Shown: one piece after another, positions 61,574 through 64,000 of the stretch
Numbering within the stretch: the first letter of the stretch is position 1
Layout of the letters: each line of letters opens with the position of its first letter
From: Treponema sp.
GTDB taxonomy: Bacteria > Spirochaetota > Spirochaetia > Treponematales > Treponemataceae
Length of the DNA stretch: 64,000 nucleotides
Assembly: GCA_024693045.1 (NCBI GenBank)
Contig: JAILLQ010000020.1
Coordinates: forward strand, 1-64,000
Direction of reading: 5' to 3'
Notes under the pieces: generated by a model
What the model saw: the letters and a program-made list of their open reading frames with translations, nothing else
What the model was told of the DNA's origin: nothing
Database searches by the model: none
Position numbers and translations under genes: made by a program

Positions 61574-61656
61574 TCTACAGGAAAGGTCGACCCCTAGGGC
61601 GGCTATTTCTAAAAACTAAAACACTTCAAAGACTTGATCTTAAAAGGACAGGTACA

Positions 61657-62436
61657 ATGACAACACTTGACTTTCACAAATTCAAAAGCGAAAGTAAGAA
61701 AATCTCTATGATTACTTGTTACGATTCGACTTTCGCAAAAATTATTGATCAGACAGACATCGACTGTATTTTAATCGGTGACAGTGCCTCTATGGTAATG
61801 CACGGGGAAAGCACAACTCTTCCGGCTAAGATGGAATGGATGGAAGAACACACTCGAAGCGTAAGAAATGGAACGGGCAAATACATAGTTTGTGACATGC
61901 CATTTTTAACAACCCGCAAAGGACTGGACTACGCAACTGATTGTGCCGGAAGACTTTTAGTCGCTGGAGCAAACTGTGTAAAAATTGAAGGCGTATACGG
62001 TCAGGAAGACATTATCCGGCACCTGGTTATGAGCGGAATACCGGTAATGAGCCACTTAGGCCTTACACCTCAATTCTACCAGGCTTTTGGCGGTCACAAG
62101 ATGCAGGGAAAAAGCGAAGAAGCTGCAGAAAAAATAATCGAAGAAGCAAAAAAAGCTCAGGAACTTGGAGCCTGCTCTTTAGTTCTAGAATGTATTCCTG
62201 CGACCCTTGCAGAAAAAATTACCAGAGCAGTTACTATTCCAACAATTGGAATAGGAGCAGGCGTAAATTGTGACGGACAGGTGCTTGTTCTGCAGGATAT
62301 GCTTGGAATGAGTGGATTCAAAGCCCGTTTTGTTCGCCAGTACCTGAACGGTATGGAATTAATAAAGAATGCCCTTAACTCCTACGCAGAAGATGTTAGC
62401 AGTGGAAACTTTCCAAAGGGTGATGAAATCAAATAA
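61657..62436 (+). CDS. panB: 3-methyl-2-oxobutanoate hydroxymethyltransferase
   Basis: This encodes 259 residues, the normal PanB length. The family segments are present: ITCYDSTFAKIIDQ near 19, LIGDSASMVMHGESTT near 39 with metal-binding aspartate, GANCVKIEG near 105, SHLGLTPQFYQAFGGHKMQG near 128, and the catalytic glutamate in LVLECIPATLAEKI near 173. It adds a hydroxymethyl group from methylene-tetrahydrofolate to ketoisovalerate to make ketopantoate. It is first of the operon panB-panC-coaB-coaX. Confidence 0.96.
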   Translation: MTTLDFHKFKSESKKISMITCYDSTFAKIIDQTDIDCILIGDSASMVMHGESTTLPAKMEWMEEHTRSVRNGTGKYIVCDMPFLTTRKGLDYATDCAGRLLVAGANCVKIEGVYGQEDIIRHLVMSGIPVMSHLGLTPQFYQAFGGHKMQGKSEEAAEKIIEEAKKAQELGACSLVLECIPATLAEKITRAVTIPTIGIGAGVNCDGQVLVLQDMLGMSGFKARFVRQYLNGMELIKNALNSYAEDVSSGNFPKGDEIK

Positions 62437-62470
62437 ATAATATTCAAATAAATAATATATAGAGGAAAAT

Positions 62471-63229
62471 ATGAAAATCATAAATACACCTGAAGAATTC
62501 AAAAAAATCAGAGATAGCCTCAATGGTAAAAAAATCGGCTTTGTTCCAACTATGGGAGGTCTTCACAATGGTCACCTTTCACTTGTAAATAAAGCTAAAT
62601 CAGAAAATGAAATAACAGTTGTCAGTGTTTACCTCAACGAAACTCAGTTCAACGATAAAAACGACCTTGTAACTTATCCGGCAAATTTCAAAGACGATTC
62701 AGCACTTTTGGAAAAAGCAGGAGTCGATTACCTTTTTGCACCTTCTTATGCAGTTATGTATCCTGATGATTACCGTTACATGGTGACAGAAAAAGATTTC
62801 AGCAAAAAACTTTGCGGTGCAAAAAGACCTGGCCATTTTGATGGAGTTTTGACTGTTGTTATGAAACTTTTCAATATAGTAAGACCAACAAATGCCTATT
62901 TTGGAGAAAAAGACTTTCAGCAGTTGACATTACTCAGAGGAATGGTTGAAGCCTTCTTTATGAATATAAACTTAATCGGCTGTCCTATCGTAAGAGAAGA
63001 AAATGGTCTTGCAATTTCAAGCCGCAACAGAAAACTGAGTTCAGCAGGTTTAGCAAAAGCTCCAGAATTTCACAAAATTATGAGCCAGGGAGGTTCAGAT
63101 AGTGAAATTGCAGCAAATCTTGAAAAAGCAGGCTTCAAAGTAGATTACGTATCAACCATAAATGGAAGACTTTATGCAGCAGTTTTCCTTGAAGACGTAA
63201 GATTAATAGACAACATTGACGTAAAATAA
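62471..63229 (+). CDS. panC: Pantothenate synthetase
   Basis: This encodes 252 residues, about 30 shorter than E. coli PanC, the loss being at the C-terminus. The nucleotide-binding FVPTMGGLHNGHLSLV has the HxGH motif at 32-35. KLCGAKRPGHFDGVLTVVMKLFNIV near 116, AYFGEKDFQQLTLLRGMV near 145 and GLAISSRNRKLS near 180 are standard. It joins pantoate and beta-alanine with ATP. A panD gene for beta-alanine is not in the window. The ATG has an AGAGGA site. Confidence 0.95.
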   Translation: MKIINTPEEFKKIRDSLNGKKIGFVPTMGGLHNGHLSLVNKAKSENEITVVSVYLNETQFNDKNDLVTYPANFKDDSALLEKAGVDYLFAPSYAVMYPDDYRYMVTEKDFSKKLCGAKRPGHFDGVLTVVMKLFNIVRPTNAYFGEKDFQQLTLLRGMVEAFFMNINLIGCPIVREENGLAISSRNRKLSSAGLAKAPEFHKIMSQGGSDSEIAANLEKAGFKVDYVSTINGRLYAAVFLEDVRLIDNIDVK

Positions 63230-63239
63230 GGAGAAAACC

Positions 63240-63932
63240 TTGAATATTTTGATTACAGGCGGAGGAACAGAAGAAGCCATAGATAATGTCCGCTCAATTT
63301 GCAATTTCTCTACTGGCAGAACTTCAACTTTTCTTGCAGACTGGCTTTCAAAAAAGGGGCACACTGTTACAGCTCTCATGGCAGAAAGAGCCATAAAACC
63401 AGAAGTAAGTGAAAAATTGTCTGTAATCACATTCAAGAGTTTTCAAAATCTTTCTGATTCGCTTGAAAAACTATGCAGCCAAAACAAATGGCATTTGATA
63501 GTTCATGCCGCAGCCGTAAGCGATTTTTCTGTTGCCAGCATAGAAATGAATGGAAAAGTTTACAAGCCTGGTGATTTTACAAAAATTTCTTCCGACAGTG
63601 AACCTATCATCCGTTTAAAAAGGAATCCTAAAATCGTAGACAGCATAAAAAAATGGTGCGGAAAAGATGCAGAAAAAACAATTCTTGTTGCATTTAAACT
63701 TACAAGTCAGGCGAGCGAAGAAGAAAGAAAAATAGCTCTTGATAAGGTTTTCGATTCATCAGGAAGAGGAATTTTTTCCCCTGATTATGTTGTTTCAAAC
63801 GACCTGAGCGAAATTACAAAGGAATTGCACCCCTGCACTATCTGGGGGAAAGATAATAAAATTGCAGAAAAAACAAAAACTCTGGAAGAGCTAGCCTTCT
63901 TCCTTGAAAAAATGGCAGGGAAAAATCTATGA
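63240..63932 (+). CDS. coaB: Stand-alone phosphopantothenate-cysteine ligase (CoaB)
   Basis: This encodes 230 residues from a TTG start with AAGGAG six bases upstream. It matches only the ligase half of CoaBC: ILITGGGTEEAIDNVRSICNFSTGR at the N-terminus, VHAAAVSDFSVAS near 89 and VAFKLTSQASEEERK near 147, followed by VVSNDLSEI. It joins 4'-phosphopantothenate to cysteine. The decarboxylase CoaC is not fused and not in the window. Separate CoaB proteins are known from streptococci and enterococci. It overlaps the next gene by four bases (ATGA). Confidence 0.88.
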   Translation: MNILITGGGTEEAIDNVRSICNFSTGRTSTFLADWLSKKGHTVTALMAERAIKPEVSEKLSVITFKSFQNLSDSLEKLCSQNKWHLIVHAAAVSDFSVASIEMNGKVYKPGDFTKISSDSEPIIRLKRNPKIVDSIKKWCGKDAEKTILVAFKLTSQASEEERKIALDKVFDSSGRGIFSPDYVVSNDLSEITKELHPCTIWGKDNKIAEKTKTLEELAFFLEKMAGKNL

Positions 63933-64000
63933 TACTTACACTCGACGTAGGAAACACACAGATAACAGGCGGTCTTTTTGAAGACGATAAACTTGTACTA
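63929..64000 (+). CDS. coaX: Type III pantothenate kinase, 5' part only
   Basis: Only the first 24 codons are in the window. They read through LTLDVGNTQITGGLFEDDK, the phosphate-binding DxGNT...GLF motif of type III pantothenate kinases (CoaX). The ATG overlaps the coaB stop. This kinase class is insensitive to CoA feedback and is typical of spirochetes. It completes a run from ketopantoate to phosphopantothenoylcysteine. Confidence 0.85.
   Translation, partial: MILTLDVGNTQITGGLFEDDKLVL

Noticed and set aside
1..64000. tRNA, rRNA, CRISPR arrays, transposases, prophage genes
   Set aside because: No cloverleaf with a GGTTCGANNCC-type arm, no regularly spaced repeat array and no transposase, integrase or phage structural motif was seen on either strand.

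Overview
The window looks like a stretch of chromosome from a Treponema-type spirochete, most likely a host- or gut-associated one. The evidence is an AT-rich genome with AGAGG/GGAGG ribosome binding sites, a long FliG-family switch protein of the spirochete second-FliG kind, a ThrH-type phosphatase, many lipoproteins with short spirochete-like lipoboxes, and a lipoprotein that resembles the TpN47 family. These assignments come from reading motifs; no database was searched. There are 53 protein genes, the last one cut by the window edge. I see no tRNA, rRNA, CRISPR array or insertion sequence.

Layout. 1-399 is a G-rich, hairpin-rich repeat region without a credible gene. 400-14024 is one minus-strand run: a heterodimeric ABC exporter, lysA, an active and an inactive M16 peptidase, a FliG paralogue, a PreP-like peptidase and two poorly known genes. 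14107-20915 is a maltodextrin module (HAD phosphatase, GH13 amylase, MalE, MalF, MalG). 21058-27002 is an envelope module (TPR lipoprotein, membrane protein, lipoprotein, lytic transglycosylase, OmpA protein). leuS follows, then a partner-switching operon (two PP2C phosphatases and a STAS protein), grpE-dnaK-dnaJ, a GH31 glucosidase, apt-asnA-unknown-rluA, and deacetylase-tsaD-tyrA. 46737-47321 is a 585-base gene-poor region with a near-perfect sigma-54 promoter, a terminator and operator-like repeats. Then come thrH, argR with a clear ARG-box operator, and the locus at 49027-55600. The right end holds a TSCPD protein behind a duplicated hairpin leader, an esterase, a NusG-II/Gx-transporter pair next to ApbE, a TpN47-like lipoprotein, and panB-panC-coaB-coaX.

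The most interesting system is 49027-55600. It is a self-contained operon of a GT4 glycosyltransferase with a methyltransferase-like tail, an 82-residue double-glycine precursor with a Ser/Gly-rich core and two cysteines, a C39-peptidase ABC exporter, an HlyD adaptor and a TolC-type outer-membrane channel. This looks like the full path for making, possibly glycosylating, trimming and exporting a peptide from a double-membrane spirochete (a glycocin-like system).

Other points of note are periplasmic CxxC motifs inserted in both MalF and MalG, one of them DnaJ-like; several genes whose -10 box lies 6-7 bases before the start codon with no ribosome binding site, suggesting leaderless mRNAs; a possible sigma-54-driven small RNA or small membrane peptide; and a strong hairpin between malE and malF.
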